Assembly: GCF_038024065.1 (NCBI RefSeq)
Contig: NZ_CP150667.1
Coordinates: 2,797,501 to 2,861,500 of the forward strand
Direction: 5' to 3'
Source: Polaribacter sejongensis
GTDB taxonomy: Bacteria; Bacteroidota; Bacteroidia; Flavobacteriales; Flavobacteriaceae
DNA length: 64,000 nucleotides
This document shows, piece after piece, positions 1 through 9,120 of the stretch. A program made the translations under genes and the position numbers. The notes below the pieces were generated by a model. The model did no database searches. It was not told the DNA's origin and was given only the letters and a program-made list of their open reading frames with translations. Within the stretch, counting starts at the first letter, position 1, and each line of letters opens with the position of its first letter.

Positions 1-670
1 CTCTGGTGATGTTTCACGTGGATACAAAGAAGATGGTTATTTTTCTGATGCTTTTATAAACATGTTGGCTTTCTTAGGATGGAATCCTGGAACAGAACAA
101 GAATTATTTAATTTAGAAGGATTAATTGAAGCTTTCGAATTAAAACGTGTAAGTAAATCTGGAGCAAAATTTAGTCCGGATAAAGCAAAATGGTTCAATC
201 AACAATATATGCAGACAAAGTCTGATGATGAATTGACTGATCTATACTTGCCTCTTTTAGCTGAAAAAGGAATTACAAAAGACAAAGAGTTTGTTTTAAA
301 AGTAGTTTCATCAATTAAAGAAAGAGCAACTTTTGTAAATGATTTTTGGGATTTATCTAGTTTCTTTTTTGAAACACCAACAGAATACGATGCAAAAGCT
401 TCTAAAAAGAATTGGAAAGAAGGAACAGCTGAATTAATGCAAGAATTAATTACTGTAATTTCATCAAACAAAGATTTATCATCAGAAAATACAGAAAAAG
501 AAATTAAAGAATGGATTACTGCTAAAGAAATTGGTTTTGGTAAAGTAATGCAACCTTTACGTTTATCTTTAGTTGGTAAATTAGCGGGTCCACATTTATT
601 TGATATTATTGCAATGATTGGTAAAAATGAAACTATTAAAAGATTAGAAAACGCAATAGAAAAACTTTAA
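1..670 (+). CDS. gltX: Glutamate--tRNA ligase, C-terminal part (5' end outside window)
   Basis: Only the last 222 or so residues are visible; the frame is open from base 2 with no start. The enzyme charges tRNA(Glu) with glutamate in the cytoplasm. The visible part begins with SGDVSRGYKEDGYF, which in GltX follows directly after the class I KLSKR signature, and continues with FINMLAFLGWNPG, typical of the connection to the helical anticodon-binding domain. The remainder is the alpha-helical C-terminal domain ending IKRLENAIEKL. The catalytic HIGH region lies upstream of the window. The next gene starts 2 bases after the stop, so the two are probably co-transcribed. Confidence 0.93.
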   Translation, partial: SGDVSRGYKEDGYFSDAFINMLAFLGWNPGTEQELFNLEGLIEAFELKRVSKSGAKFSPDKAKWFNQQYMQTKSDDELTDLYLPLLAEKGITKDKEFVLKVVSSIKERATFVNDFWDLSSFFFETPTEYDAKASKKNWKEGTAELMQELITVISSNKDLSSENTEKEIKEWITAKEIGFGKVMQPLRLSLVGKLAGPHLFDIIAMIGKNETIKRLENAIEKL

Positions 671-672
671 TT

Positions 673-1209
673 ATGAAAAATTTTATCCTTCTTATTATTC
701 TATTTTGTGCTCTTACAGCTCAAGCACAATATGGAAATGGTAGTAGTAGACAACGACAAAATCAAATGCCACAAACGGAACAAAAGGCTCCAGATCCAGA
801 TTTTAATGTAGAAAGATATATTGGTATTGTTAATTATGACATAGAAAAAGCAGCTAAAAAATCAAGTGTTAAGCTTTCTTCAACTGAAGGACAAGAATTC
901 TCTAGGGTATTGACTAAGTACAATAAAGATATTAAAGACATCACTAGAATTAATACGTTTGTATTAAGAAGTACGAAAGATATGGTTGAAAATTATCAGA
1001 AAACAGTAATGAAAACTGGTGATAATTCTTCACAAAAAAAAGTGATGACAACAATGAGTGAAAACCTCAAGCCTATTTCTGAAATATTAAAGAAAGAAGA
1101 TAGAGAACTTGATAAAACAATAAAAGCGTTACTTTCTGAAAAGCAATATAAAAAGTGGATTAAGTACAACAAAAAAATATATAAAGTTTTTCCAAAAGAA
1201 GAAGAATAA
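673..1209 (+). CDS. Secreted protein of unknown function
   Basis: 178 residues. An N-terminal signal peptide (about residues 1-18, cleavage after TAQA) predicts export to the periplasm or outer surface. There is no lipobox cysteine. The mature part is very polar, rich in Lys, Glu and Ser, and looks largely helical with no membrane segment; residues about 19-45 are a Gln/Pro/Asn-rich linker. I do not recognise the family. It starts 2 bases after gltX and is followed by a clear terminator, so it is the last gene of the gltX transcript. Confidence 0.75.
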   Translation: MKNFILLIILFCALTAQAQYGNGSSRQRQNQMPQTEQKAPDPDFNVERYIGIVNYDIEKAAKKSSVKLSSTEGQEFSRVLTKYNKDIKDITRINTFVLRSTKDMVENYQKTVMKTGDNSSQKKVMTTMSENLKPISEILKKEDRELDKTIKALLSEKQYKKWIKYNKKIYKVFPKEEE

Positions 1210-1231
1210 TTTATAAACTTCACAATATAAA

Positions 1232-1268
1232 AATCCTGTAAAAATACTTTTTACAGGATTTTTTTTTA
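1232..1268 (+). terminator. Rho-independent terminator after the gltX operon
   Basis: AAATCCTGTAAAAA pairs with TTTTTACAGGATTT across a 3-base loop, followed by a run of T. Confidence 0.85.
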
Positions 1269-1369
1269 ATAAAACTGTAACAATATAATAAAAATACGTC
1301 CTATAAATAATTACTTAAATACCCTATCTTTACATATAAACAAATTATTAACTAAATAAAAAATAAACT

Positions 1370-2299
1370 ATGATATCAACTACTATTATTATACCTATTG
1401 TTATAATTGCACTTGTCTTATTTTCATCATTTTTTATGGTGAAGCAACAAACTGCTGCCATTATAGAGCGTTTTGGAAAATACCATAGCATTAAACAATC
1501 TGGACTTAAATTAAAGATTCCTTTTGTTGATAAAATTGCTGGAAAATTGAGTTTAAAAATTCAACAATTGGATGTTATTATTGAAACTAAAACTTTAGAT
1601 GATGTTTTTGTAAAATTGAAAGTTTCTGTACAATATAAAGTAATCACAGAAAAAGTATATGACGCTTTTTATAAATTAGATTATCCGCATGATCAAATAA
1701 CAAGTTATGTTTTTGATGTGGTAAGAGCAGAAGTACCTAAAATGAAATTAGATGATGTTTTTGTGAAAAAAAATGACATTGCCATTGCTGTAAAAACAGA
1801 ATTAAATGATGCCATGTTAGATTATGGTTTCGATATTATTAGAACCCTTGTAACAGACATTGATCCAGATGCACAAGTAAAAATAGCAATGAACAGAATT
1901 AATGCTGCAGATAGAGAAAAAACAGCTGCTCAATATGAAGGAGATGCACAACGTATCTTAATTGTAGAAAAAGCAAAGGCAGAAGCAGAAAGTAAACGTT
2001 TACAAGGACAAGGTATTGCAGACCAAAGACGTGAAATTGCACGTGGTTTAGAAGAGTCTGTAGACGTTTTAAACAGAGTTGGTATAAATAGCCAAGAAGC
2101 ATCTGCATTAATCGTTGTAACGCAACATTATGATACTTTACAGTCTATTGGTAGTGAAACTAACAGTAATTTAATATTATTACCAAATTCTCCACAAGCG
2201 GGTAGTCAAATGTTGAATGATATGGTAGCAAGTTTTACTGCAAGTAACCAAATTGGTGAAGCAATGAAAAATGCAAAACCTAAAAAATTAGATAAATAA
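1370..2299 (+). CDS. SPFH/stomatin-like membrane protein
   Basis: 309 residues. Residues about 4-23 form one hydrophobic membrane anchor. An SPFH (band 7) domain follows at about 25-200, with the usual opening VKQQTAAIIERFGKYH and IKQSGLKLKIPFVDKI. Residues about 185-235 are an Ala/Glu/Lys/Arg-rich coiled coil (EKAKAEAESKRLQGQG). Stomatin and QmcA relatives form large ring or cage oligomers at the inner membrane and often work with membrane proteases; no NfeD or FtsH partner is present here. The closest neighbour is a YbjQ-type protein 72 bases downstream in the same direction. Family assignment is firm, function is inferred. Confidence 0.9.
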   Translation: MISTTIIIPIVIIALVLFSSFFMVKQQTAAIIERFGKYHSIKQSGLKLKIPFVDKIAGKLSLKIQQLDVIIETKTLDDVFVKLKVSVQYKVITEKVYDAFYKLDYPHDQITSYVFDVVRAEVPKMKLDDVFVKKNDIAIAVKTELNDAMLDYGFDIIRTLVTDIDPDAQVKIAMNRINAADREKTAAQYEGDAQRILIVEKAKAEAESKRLQGQGIADQRREIARGLEESVDVLNRVGINSQEASALIVVTQHYDTLQSIGSETNSNLILLPNSPQAGSQMLNDMVASFTASNQIGEAMKNAKPKKLDK

Positions 2300-2371
2300 G
2301 TAAATACATTTATACTTCATCTTTTGTTACTTTAATAAAAGATGAAGTAACCTTATAAAAAATTACAAGAA

Positions 2372-2689
2372 ATGATAGTTACAACAACTCCCACCATAGA
2401 AAACAGACCTGCAACTCAATATTTAGGTATTGTAACAGGAGAAACCATTATTGGCGCTAATTTTATTAAAGATTTCTTTGCAGGAATTAGAGACATAGTT
2501 GGTGGACGTTCTGGTTCTTATGAAAAAGTTTTAAGAGAAGCTAAAGATTCTGCTTTAAAAGAAATGCAAGAAATGGCAAATTCTTTAGGTGCAGAAGCTA
2601 TTGTTGGGGTAGATTTAGATTATGAAACTGTTGGTAAAAATGGAGGAATGCTAATGGTTACAGCCTCTGGAACAGCAGTAAAGTTATAG
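2372..2689 (+). CDS. YbjQ-family (UPF0145) protein
   Basis: 105 residues, the full length of the YbjQ/UPF0145 family. Recognisable parts are [13 protein letters not shown] near residue 20, a central helix [20 protein letters not shown], then [13 protein letters not shown] and a small beta strand ending in MVTASGTAV. Members form pentameric rings and are often labelled putative heavy-metal-binding, but the biochemical role is not established. No signal peptide or membrane segment. It follows the SPFH gene and is closed by its own terminator, so the two may form a transcript. Confidence 0.85.
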   Translation: MIVTTTPTIENRPATQYLGIVTGETIIGANFIKDFFAGIRDIVGGRSGSYEKVLREAKDSALKEMQEMANSLGAEAIVGVDLDYETVGKNGGMLMVTASGTAVKL

Positions 2690-2715
2690 TAAAATAGCTA
2701 CTTTTTAATGATCAT

Positions 2716-2760
2716 AAGCTTAATAAAATATTCTACTAAAAATTTTATTAAGCTTTTTTT
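2716..2760 (+). terminator. Terminator after the YbjQ-family gene
   Basis: AAGCTTAATAAAAT (2716-2729) pairs perfectly with ATTTTATTAAGCTT (2742-2755), followed by T residues. Confidence 0.8.
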
Positions 2761-2964
2761 CCTAAATTTTAATGCACATTGTATTCGTAAAAAATATTAA
2801 AGATCATCTAAGGATAAATTATCACTTTTAATATAAAAAAATAGTTTAACTTACTTCGTAATTTAATTATCTTAACTTTCATTTAGTTTGAAAACTAGAT
2901 AGATTCTTGTTGAAATACTGATAAATAACTATTATTTTTAAAATTTTTATAAAATATAATTTTT

Positions 2965-3840
2965 ATGAAAAATATTCTTAAATGGCTTTCAACGCCCTAT
3001 TATTTTAATCCATCCATAAAAATTAAACTAAAAATTAGTTTTTCTCTTGGGTTATTCATCTTTATATTTTTATATATTTTTAGACCGTTTTATTTGAATC
3101 AATTTGAAGTTATTCTTTTAGAATATACTTTATCAATAGGTATTACTGCCTTTATATCTGCTTTTATTATTCAATATGTACCACCACTTATTTTTAAAGA
3201 TTATTTTAATGAAGATAAATGGACTATTGGTAGAAATCTATTTTTAATAGTGGTAAGTATTATAATAATGGGAACTATTGTTTGGTATTTTAGTGATCTA
3301 TATACAAGACCCTATCACCTTAGAAGGTTTAGCCTTTTAGAATTTCTTTTCTATACATTTTTAATGAGCTTAATTCCATTAACCTTTTTTCTTTTTATTA
3401 ATGAAAAAAATATAAGAGAAAGAAGAGAAAAAAAGGTATTAGAAATTAAAGAAATAAAAAAAGATAAAGAAATTGATATTTCTAAAAAACTAGCCAGTAA
3501 GATTTCTATTACTTCAGATAATGGAAAAGAAAATATTACTTTCAAAATAGATAATTTAGTTTATGTTACTTCTCAAGGAAACTATGCAAGTTTCTTTTTG
3601 TTACATGATAATAATCTGAAAGAAAAAATATTAAGAGTTACATTAACCAAAATAACTAAAGAATTAGAAGAGTATCCTAATATTATAAGATGTCATAAAA
3701 GTTATATTGTAAATGTGAATTATATTACTGATATTTCTGGAAATGCACGAGGTTATTTATTAGGTTCAAAATTAATACCAATAGTTATTCCAGTATCTAG
3801 AAGTTTTTCTAAACAATCTTTACAAAGTTTGATACAATAA
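2965..3840 (+). CDS. Membrane-anchored LytTR-type DNA-binding protein
   Basis: 291 residues. The N-terminal half holds about four hydrophobic segments (roughly residues 25-43, 48-72, 88-108, 125-146). A basic linker rich in Lys and Glu follows (about 147-175), then a C-terminal LytTR DNA-binding domain (about 190-290) with the characteristic LVYVTSQGNYASFF and IIRCHKSYIVNVNYI. There is no receiver domain, so it is not a classical response regulator; signals are presumably sensed in the membrane. No partner kinase is adjacent. The regulon is unknown. Confidence 0.85.
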   Translation: MKNILKWLSTPYYFNPSIKIKLKISFSLGLFIFIFLYIFRPFYLNQFEVILLEYTLSIGITAFISAFIIQYVPPLIFKDYFNEDKWTIGRNLFLIVVSIIIMGTIVWYFSDLYTRPYHLRRFSLLEFLFYTFLMSLIPLTFFLFINEKNIRERREKKVLEIKEIKKDKEIDISKKLASKISITSDNGKENITFKIDNLVYVTSQGNYASFFLLHDNNLKEKILRVTLTKITKELEEYPNIIRCHKSYIVNVNYITDISGNARGYLLGSKLIPIVIPVSRSFSKQSLQSLIQ

Positions 3841-3916
3841 ACCTTCCCATTTATCCCAAATACCGTAAAAATCTTCCTGTTTATAACAAATTTTTAATAA
3901 TTTCGATTAAGATATA

Positions 3917-3924
3917 TATATTTG
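3917..3924 (+). promoter_or_regulatory. Candidate -7 box in front of a gene-free short transcript
   Basis: TATATTTG matches the Bacteroidota -7 consensus TAnnTTTG. No protein gene starts downstream before the terminator at 3977-4016. No convincing -33 TTG is visible. Confidence 0.3.
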
Positions 3925-3976
3925 TGTCAATGAAAAAGGATTAAAAATATTGGGGGATTTTTTTAATTCGTATACT

Positions 3977-4016
3977 AAAAAGCTCAACTTGTATTATACA
4001 AATTGAGCTTTTTTTA
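3977..4016 (+). terminator. Terminator between the LytTR gene and tatA
   Basis: AAAAAGCTCAA (3977-3987) pairs with TTGAGCTTTTT (4003-4013), with extra pairing inside the loop and T residues after it. It could end the LytTR transcript or a short RNA beginning near 3931. Confidence 0.8.
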
Positions 4017-4039
4017 TGTTTAAAAAGAATAACTTATTA

Positions 4040-4228
4040 TTATTTTTTCTCTTCTAATTTTTCTTCTGGTTCTTCTTTAGCAGCGTTTTTAAACTCTTTA
4101 ATTCCGCTTCCTAAACCTTTCATTAGTTCTGGAATTTTCTTACCACCAAATAATAGTAAAACTACTACCACAATAATGATTAGTTGTGGACCACCAATGA
4201 ACATAAAATTTGTTGCTAAACTATACAT
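4040..4228 (-). CDS. tatA: Sec-independent translocase subunit TatA/E
   Basis: 62 residues. A single N-terminal membrane helix carries the TatA pattern [38 protein letters not shown], given here only in part ([14 protein letters not shown] is the diagnostic hinge). It is followed by an amphipathic helix and a highly charged Glu/Lys tail. TatA forms the protein-conducting part of the twin-arginine pathway at the inner membrane. No tatC lies in the window. A -7 box sits 21 bases upstream of the start. Confidence 0.92.
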   Translation of the reverse strand: MYSLATNFMFIGGPQLIIIVVVVLLLFGGKKIPELMKGLGSGIKEFKNAAKEEPEEKLEEKK

Positions 4229-4248
4229 GTTTTCTTTAATTTAATATA

Positions 4249-4256
4249 CAAATATA
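4249..4256 (-). promoter_or_regulatory. Promoter -7 box of tatA
   Basis: On the minus strand TATATTTG fits TAnnTTTG and lies 21 bases before the tatA ATG. It is adjacent to the terminator of the upstream gene. Confidence 0.5.
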
Positions 4257-4257
4257 C

Positions 4258-4297
4258 AAAAAAGGGAATAACAGTAACCTTTGTTAATTCCTTTTTT
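4258..4297 (-). terminator. Terminator of the DUF2807 gene
   Basis: AAAAAAGGGAATAACA (4258-4273) is near-complementary to TGTTAATTCCTTTTTT (4282-4297). In minus orientation the stem ends in a T run. The stop codon of the DUF2807 gene lies inside the stem. Confidence 0.65.
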
Positions 4298-4973
4298 GAA
4301 TAATTCCACCAATTACTTTTTTATCTTGAACAACCTCTGGATCTCCTTTGTAAAAAATAGATCCTCCAAAGCTTACTTTAGCACTTAAGGTTTTACCTAC
4401 TGAAACTTCTGCTTTAGCTCCTGTACCTGCAAAAACATTAGAATTACTAGTTACTTGCATGTCAAAACCATTGTAAATACCATATAAGTCTACATCTACT
4501 TCTTGGTTATCTGCAGTACCAGTTAATTTTATAATTCCGCCAGATGATGTTTTAACAGTTAAATATTTAACGTCTGTTGTTAAATTAATAAAAGCTCTTT
4601 CTTGCGAGTTTACTTCTAATTTATCTTGATTTATATCTTTACCGGTTACCGTTGCACCTTCATTAGCATCTATAATAGCTATATTTTTGTTATAATATAG
4701 TTTTACTAATACTTGACCATCTGCAGCATTGTTTTCTGGCTTTAATGAAAAGGGTAATGATATTTTTAAGATGTTATTCACATTCTTAATTTTTACCATT
4801 TCAGATTTTTCTCCAGTAATTTCTAATTTTTGCTCTGCAGATTTTATCAACTCTAACTCTATTCCATTATAAACTTTTAACTCAGAATAATCTCCTAAAT
4901 TTTTAGTTACAGTTGTTTGTGCAATTGTTACAGAACTTAACAGTATAGTACAGATATATATTATATTTTTCAT
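4284..4973 (-). CDS. Secreted DUF2807 (head GIN domain) protein
   Basis: 229 residues with a signal peptide (about 1-18, ending VTIAQ). The mature protein has the repeating short beta-strand pattern of the DUF2807 auto-transporter-like adhesin domain: an N-terminal YSELKVYNGIELELIKS block followed by rungs such as KLEVNSQERAFINLT and GIIKLTGTADNQEVDVDL. Family members are right-handed beta-helix-like exported proteins of unknown role, common in Bacteroidota. No membrane segment beyond the signal. It stands alone, with tatA downstream on the same strand but behind a terminator. Confidence 0.85.
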   Translation of the reverse strand: MKNIIYICTILLSSVTIAQTTVTKNLGDYSELKVYNGIELELIKSAEQKLEITGEKSEMVKIKNVNNILKISLPFSLKPENNAADGQVLVKLYYNKNIAIIDANEGATVTGKDINQDKLEVNSQERAFINLTTDVKYLTVKTSSGGIIKLTGTADNQEVDVDLYGIYNGFDMQVTSNSNVFAGTGAKAEVSVGKTLSAKVSFGGSIFYKGDPEVVQDKKVIGGIIQKRN

Positions 4974-5130
4974 TATTTAAAATTTTTGATTATTATATTT
5001 AATTCAACAATTATACCACTATAAAGACTTTTTATCTTTTTTATTGTCACAAAAATAAAAAAGATAATAATCTTAAAATATTAAAATTTAGTTAATGAAT
5101 TTTAAATCAAATATTTACCATTTAAAAAAA

Positions 5131-7356
5131 TTAGGCTTCTATTAAAGCAAAATCTAAATGTTTTCTTTCTAAATCTGTATGTTTTACTCTTACTTTAACA
5201 TCATCTCCTAATTGATACATTTTTTTAGAAGCTTGACCTACAATAGCATATTGCTTTTCATCAAAAAGATAATAATCACTTTTTATATCTCTAATTCTCA
5301 CCATTCCTTCACATTTATTAGAAGAAATTTCTACATAAATACCCCATTCTGTAACACCGGTAATTACACCTTCAAAAATTTCATCTTTATGATCTTGCAT
5401 GTATTTTACTTGCATGTATTTAATAGATGATCTTTCTGCTTTAGAAGCTAATTCTTCTCTATTCGAAGAATGTTTACACTTTTCTTCATACTTATCTGCT
5501 TTTGGGCTTTCTCCGCCATCTAAATAGTGTTGCAGCAATCTATGTGTCATTACATCTGGATAACGTCTAATAGGCGACGTAAAATGACTGTAATAATCGA
5601 AAGCCAATCCGTAATGCCCAATATTTTGAGTTGTATACACTGCTTTAGACATGGTTCTAATAGTTAAAGTCTCAATCATGTTAGATTCTGCTTTACCATG
5701 TACATCACTTAACAACTGATTTAAAGAATCTGAAGTAGATTTTTTGGTATCTGTATTAATTTTGTATCCAAATTTACGGACCATATTTTCTAAAGAAGCT
5801 AATTTTTCTACATCTGGCTCATCATGAACCCTGTAAATAAATGTATTGTTGGTAGCTTTTCCTTTAGAAAAACCAATAAATTCAGCTACTTTTCTATTTG
5901 CTAACAACATAAATTCTTCAATTAATTTGTTAGCATCTTTAGATTCTTTAAAGAATACACCCACTGGGTTTGCTTCTTCATCTAAATTGAACTTCACTTC
6001 TACTCTATCAAAAGAAATTGCACCTTGTTTCATTCTTTTTTTACGAAGAATTTTAGCCAATTCATCTAACTTTAAAGTAGCTTCTACAACTTCTGGAGCT
6101 ACTACATAAGATTCATCTGTAATAGAAATATCTTCTGGCATAGTATACGCCTGAACATCATCTGATAATTTTACATTTTCTATAATAGATTGTGCTTCTT
6201 CATATGCAAAACGTTGGTCTGAGTACGTTACTGTTCTACCAAACCACTCTCCTACTACTTGTGCTTTTTTATTCAATTCAAAAACAGCAGAAAACGTTAA
6301 TTTTTCTTCATGTGGTCTTAAAGAACACACTCCGTTAGATAACATTTCTGGCAACATTGGTACTACTCTATCTACTAAATAAACAGATGTTGCTCTTTTA
6401 TAAGCTTCATCATCTAAAATAGTTTTTGGTTGTAAATAATGGGAAACATCGGCAATATGAATTCCTATTTCATAATTCCCATTTTCTAATTTTGTGAATG
6501 ATAAGGCATCATCAAAATCTTTCGCATCTTTAGGATCTATCGTGAAAGTTAAGTCTTTACGCATATCTCTACGCTTAGAAATTTCTTTTTCTGTAATTTC
6601 AATTGATAAAGATTCTGCGTCTTTTTCTACCTCTGGTTCAAACTCAAACGGCAAACCATATTCTAATAAAATAGAATGCATTTCTGTATTATGATCTCCT
6701 GGTTTACCAAGAACAGTTGTAATTTTTCCGAAAGGATTTTTAGAGTTTTTAGGCCAATCTAACAAAGTAGCTTGTACTTTATCGCCATCTACTGCCCCAT
6801 TCAACTTGCTTTCAGATACAAAAATATCTGCATACATTTTGTTATTATCTGGCACTACAAATCCAAAATTTTTGGTTTTACTTTTTTGTAAAACACCAAC
6901 AAATTCTGTTTTTGCTCTTTCTATAATTTCTACAACGTCAGCTTCATATTTCTTACCACTTCGTCTTTTATAAACATATGCTTTTACAGTATCGTTATGT
7001 AAACCTTTACCCAAATTAATATTCGGAATAAAAATATCGTCTTCATAATCATCGGTAACAAAATATCCGTTTCCTGTAGAAGTTACATCTAAAGTACCAA
7101 TAGAATATTTTCTATCAACATTTACTTGAAACTTACCGCGTTCTACTTCTTTTATTTCTTTAGTTGCAGCTAATTCTGCTAATTTCTTAATTATTTGGGT
7201 TTTCCCATCCGTATCAGAAATTTTTAATTTTGCAGCAATTTGCTTATGATTATAGGATTTTTCGCTGTCTTGTTTTAATACTTTAAATATATTTTTAGTT
7301 AAGTCTTTTACAACGTTCCCTTTCTTTTTATATATTTTATTCTTCTTTTTTGTCAT
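5131..7356 (-). CDS. rnr: Ribonuclease R
   Basis: 741 residues, the usual length of RNase R. This 3'-5' exoribonuclease degrades structured RNA in the cytoplasm. Domains in order: Lys-rich N-terminus with a winged-helix region (about 17-75), two cold-shock OB folds (about 85-220), the RNB catalytic domain (about 265-590) with TIDPKDAKDFDDAL at 272-285 holding the metal-binding aspartates, HFTSPIRRYPD near 575, and a C-terminal S1 domain (about 655-735). The N-terminal Lys tract is typical of RNase R rather than RNase II. The gene is monocistronic as far as can be seen. Confidence 0.96.
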   Translation of the reverse strand: MTKKKNKIYKKKGNVVKDLTKNIFKVLKQDSEKSYNHKQIAAKLKISDTDGKTQIIKKLAELAATKEIKEVERGKFQVNVDRKYSIGTLDVTSTGNGYFVTDDYEDDIFIPNINLGKGLHNDTVKAYVYKRRSGKKYEADVVEIIERAKTEFVGVLQKSKTKNFGFVVPDNNKMYADIFVSESKLNGAVDGDKVQATLLDWPKNSKNPFGKITTVLGKPGDHNTEMHSILLEYGLPFEFEPEVEKDAESLSIEITEKEISKRRDMRKDLTFTIDPKDAKDFDDALSFTKLENGNYEIGIHIADVSHYLQPKTILDDEAYKRATSVYLVDRVVPMLPEMLSNGVCSLRPHEEKLTFSAVFELNKKAQVVGEWFGRTVTYSDQRFAYEEAQSIIENVKLSDDVQAYTMPEDISITDESYVVAPEVVEATLKLDELAKILRKKRMKQGAISFDRVEVKFNLDEEANPVGVFFKESKDANKLIEEFMLLANRKVAEFIGFSKGKATNNTFIYRVHDEPDVEKLASLENMVRKFGYKINTDTKKSTSDSLNQLLSDVHGKAESNMIETLTIRTMSKAVYTTQNIGHYGLAFDYYSHFTSPIRRYPDVMTHRLLQHYLDGGESPKADKYEEKCKHSSNREELASKAERSSIKYMQVKYMQDHKDEIFEGVITGVTEWGIYVEISSNKCEGMVRIRDIKSDYYLFDEKQYAIVGQASKKMYQLGDDVKVRVKHTDLERKHLDFALIEA

Positions 7357-7471
7357 TAATTCTTACTTCTTATTATATGATACTAAATTACAAATATTTA
7401 CTGTGATTGGCTATTAAAAAATGGTTATCAATCTAAAATTGTAATTTGGCATTACTTTAATTATTATTTTT

Positions 7472-8380
7472 ATGTCTACATCTTGGTTTATAATTGCAAA
7501 TCCTATTTCTGGAAATCGGAATTTTTCTAAACAATGGAAGGAAATTCAACAATTACTAAACAATAAGAAAATAGACTTTTCTTTTGCTTTTACAAAATTT
7601 TCTAAACACGAAATTGAATTGGTTGATACCGCAATTCAACAAGGTTTTAGAAATATTATTTCGATTGGTGGAGATGGAACACTACATAACGTAGTTAACG
7701 GAATAATGATGCAAAGGTACGCAAAAACTTCTGATATAACTATTGCTGTAATTCCACAGGGAACTGGTAACGATTGGATAAAGACTTATAATATACCTAA
7801 TAACGTTAAAAAAGCGATTGAAATTATTCATAAAAAGAACATTATTTTACAAGATATTGGTGTTTTAGAAACTGATAATAGCACTGTTTTTTTTAATAAT
7901 GTAGCAGGTTTAGGGTATGATGGTTACATTGTTAATAAACTAAAAACTTTAAAGAGTTTTGGTTCTCTAGCGTATATATTAAGCGGAATAGCTGGTTTAT
8001 TATTTTATAAAAAAACGGTGTTTAAAATTATTTTTGATGATAAAATACTAGAAACTAATTGTTTAATGACTGTTTTTGGGATTTGTAAATTTTCTGGTGG
8101 CGGAATGCAGTTTACAAAAAATGTAAATAGCACAGATGGTTTATTAGATGTTACCATAGCTAAAAACCTGAATATCTTAGATTTAATTTTAAATCTACCT
8201 AAATTATATTCTGGTAAAATTGTAGATCATAAAAAACTAGAAACTTATAAAACTAAAGCAATTAGGGTGGTTCCAAAAACAGCAAAACCTTTTATTCAGG
8301 CTGATGGTGAGGTAATTGGAACTGGAGAAGTACAAGTAAAAATTATTGAAAAAGCTATTAATTTTGTAGTTACTAATTAA
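7472..8380 (+). CDS. Diacylglycerol/lipid kinase family protein (YegS-like)
   Basis: 302 residues. The catalytic domain begins with FIIANPISGN (6-15) and has the nucleotide-binding GGDGTLHNVVNGI (66-78) and PQGTGNDW near residue 97, the hallmarks of the DAGK/YegS/sphingosine kinase superfamily. The C-terminal half is the beta-rich domain with FSGGGMQFTKNVNSTDGLLDV and ADGE near residue 275. It would phosphorylate a lipid hydroxyl group, the precise substrate being unclear (diacylglycerol or another lipid). It faces the same way as rpiB but the two are separated by a long gene-free region. Confidence 0.9.
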   Translation: MSTSWFIIANPISGNRNFSKQWKEIQQLLNNKKIDFSFAFTKFSKHEIELVDTAIQQGFRNIISIGGDGTLHNVVNGIMMQRYAKTSDITIAVIPQGTGNDWIKTYNIPNNVKKAIEIIHKKNIILQDIGVLETDNSTVFFNNVAGLGYDGYIVNKLKTLKSFGSLAYILSGIAGLLFYKKTVFKIIFDDKILETNCLMTVFGICKFSGGGMQFTKNVNSTDGLLDVTIAKNLNILDLILNLPKLYSGKIVDHKKLETYKTKAIRVVPKTAKPFIQADGEVIGTGEVQVKIIEKAINFVVTN

Positions 8381-9120
8381 AAATCAACTTTATAATTTCA
8401 ATATAGCTTATATTTTTAAAGAAAAAGACATTGAAGACAATATGCTTTTTTGTTTTTATAAAAGGTAACGCAACTTTAAATTATTAAAATACTTTTATTC
8501 TCTATAAACAGAAAAATAAAGAGTCTAATAAAATTTAAGTCAATTTCTTCTCTATTTTCTTTTCGCTTTCCTCCTATTTCATTTTTTCGTTTTCAACAGT
8601 TATAAACATTCTTTATAATAATTATATTTTCTTTTTAAATTTAAAAAAAACAATAATGGTTATAATAGTGTGTGAATAGCTACTATAAAAAAATGTCTTT
8701 TTATTTTTTAATTTCAGTTATTAAAAATCATTGACAAGTTATGAGTTACTTAAAAGCTTAAAAATCAATTTAAAATTAGAGTTATTAACAATAGTTATAA
8801 ACAGTAGTTAACCTAAAACTCTTAATAGTTAACAACCCAATTGATGTAAACAAATGGTTAATTTTATGTTGATAAACTTTTATCAAAAACTCATAAATAA
8901 AGTTGTGTATGTCATAGTACTCGCTGTATTGTAATTTTAATTCAATATACCAAATTTACTTATAAAAGTTTGCTGATACTTCTTAACAATTACCTAACAT
9001 AGCTAAAGAGTTAAAAATTAAAAGGTTATTAAAAAAGCTATTTTTTTGATTGTTTATAACTGTTGATAACCGTTAGTTTCTGTATTTTTGTGGCTACAAC
9101 ACAATTAAAATCAATTTATT
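8381..9120. other. Gene-free AT-rich region with clustered DnaA-box-like sites (candidate oriC)
   Basis: 740 bases without a plausible gene. It contains six 9-mers of the form TTATNAACA or its complement: 8600-8608, 8782-8790 and 8795-8803 on the plus strand, and 8867-8875, 9051-9059 and 9061-9069 on the minus strand. These differ from the classical TTATCCACA box at one or two positions. Also present are a pyrimidine-rich tract at about 8541-8596, an inverted repeat TTGATAAA/TTTATCAA near 8869-8886 and long A/T stretches. The layout resembles a bacterial replication origin, but dnaA is not adjacent. The last two boxes overlap the rpiB promoter. Confidence 0.45.
9063..9090 (+). promoter_or_regulatory. 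Promoter of rpiB
   Basis: TTG (9063-9065), 17-base spacer, TATTTTTG (9083-9090): a good match to the Bacteroidota -33/-7 pattern. The -33 lies inside the DnaA-box-like TGTTGATAA at 9061-9069. Confidence 0.65.
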
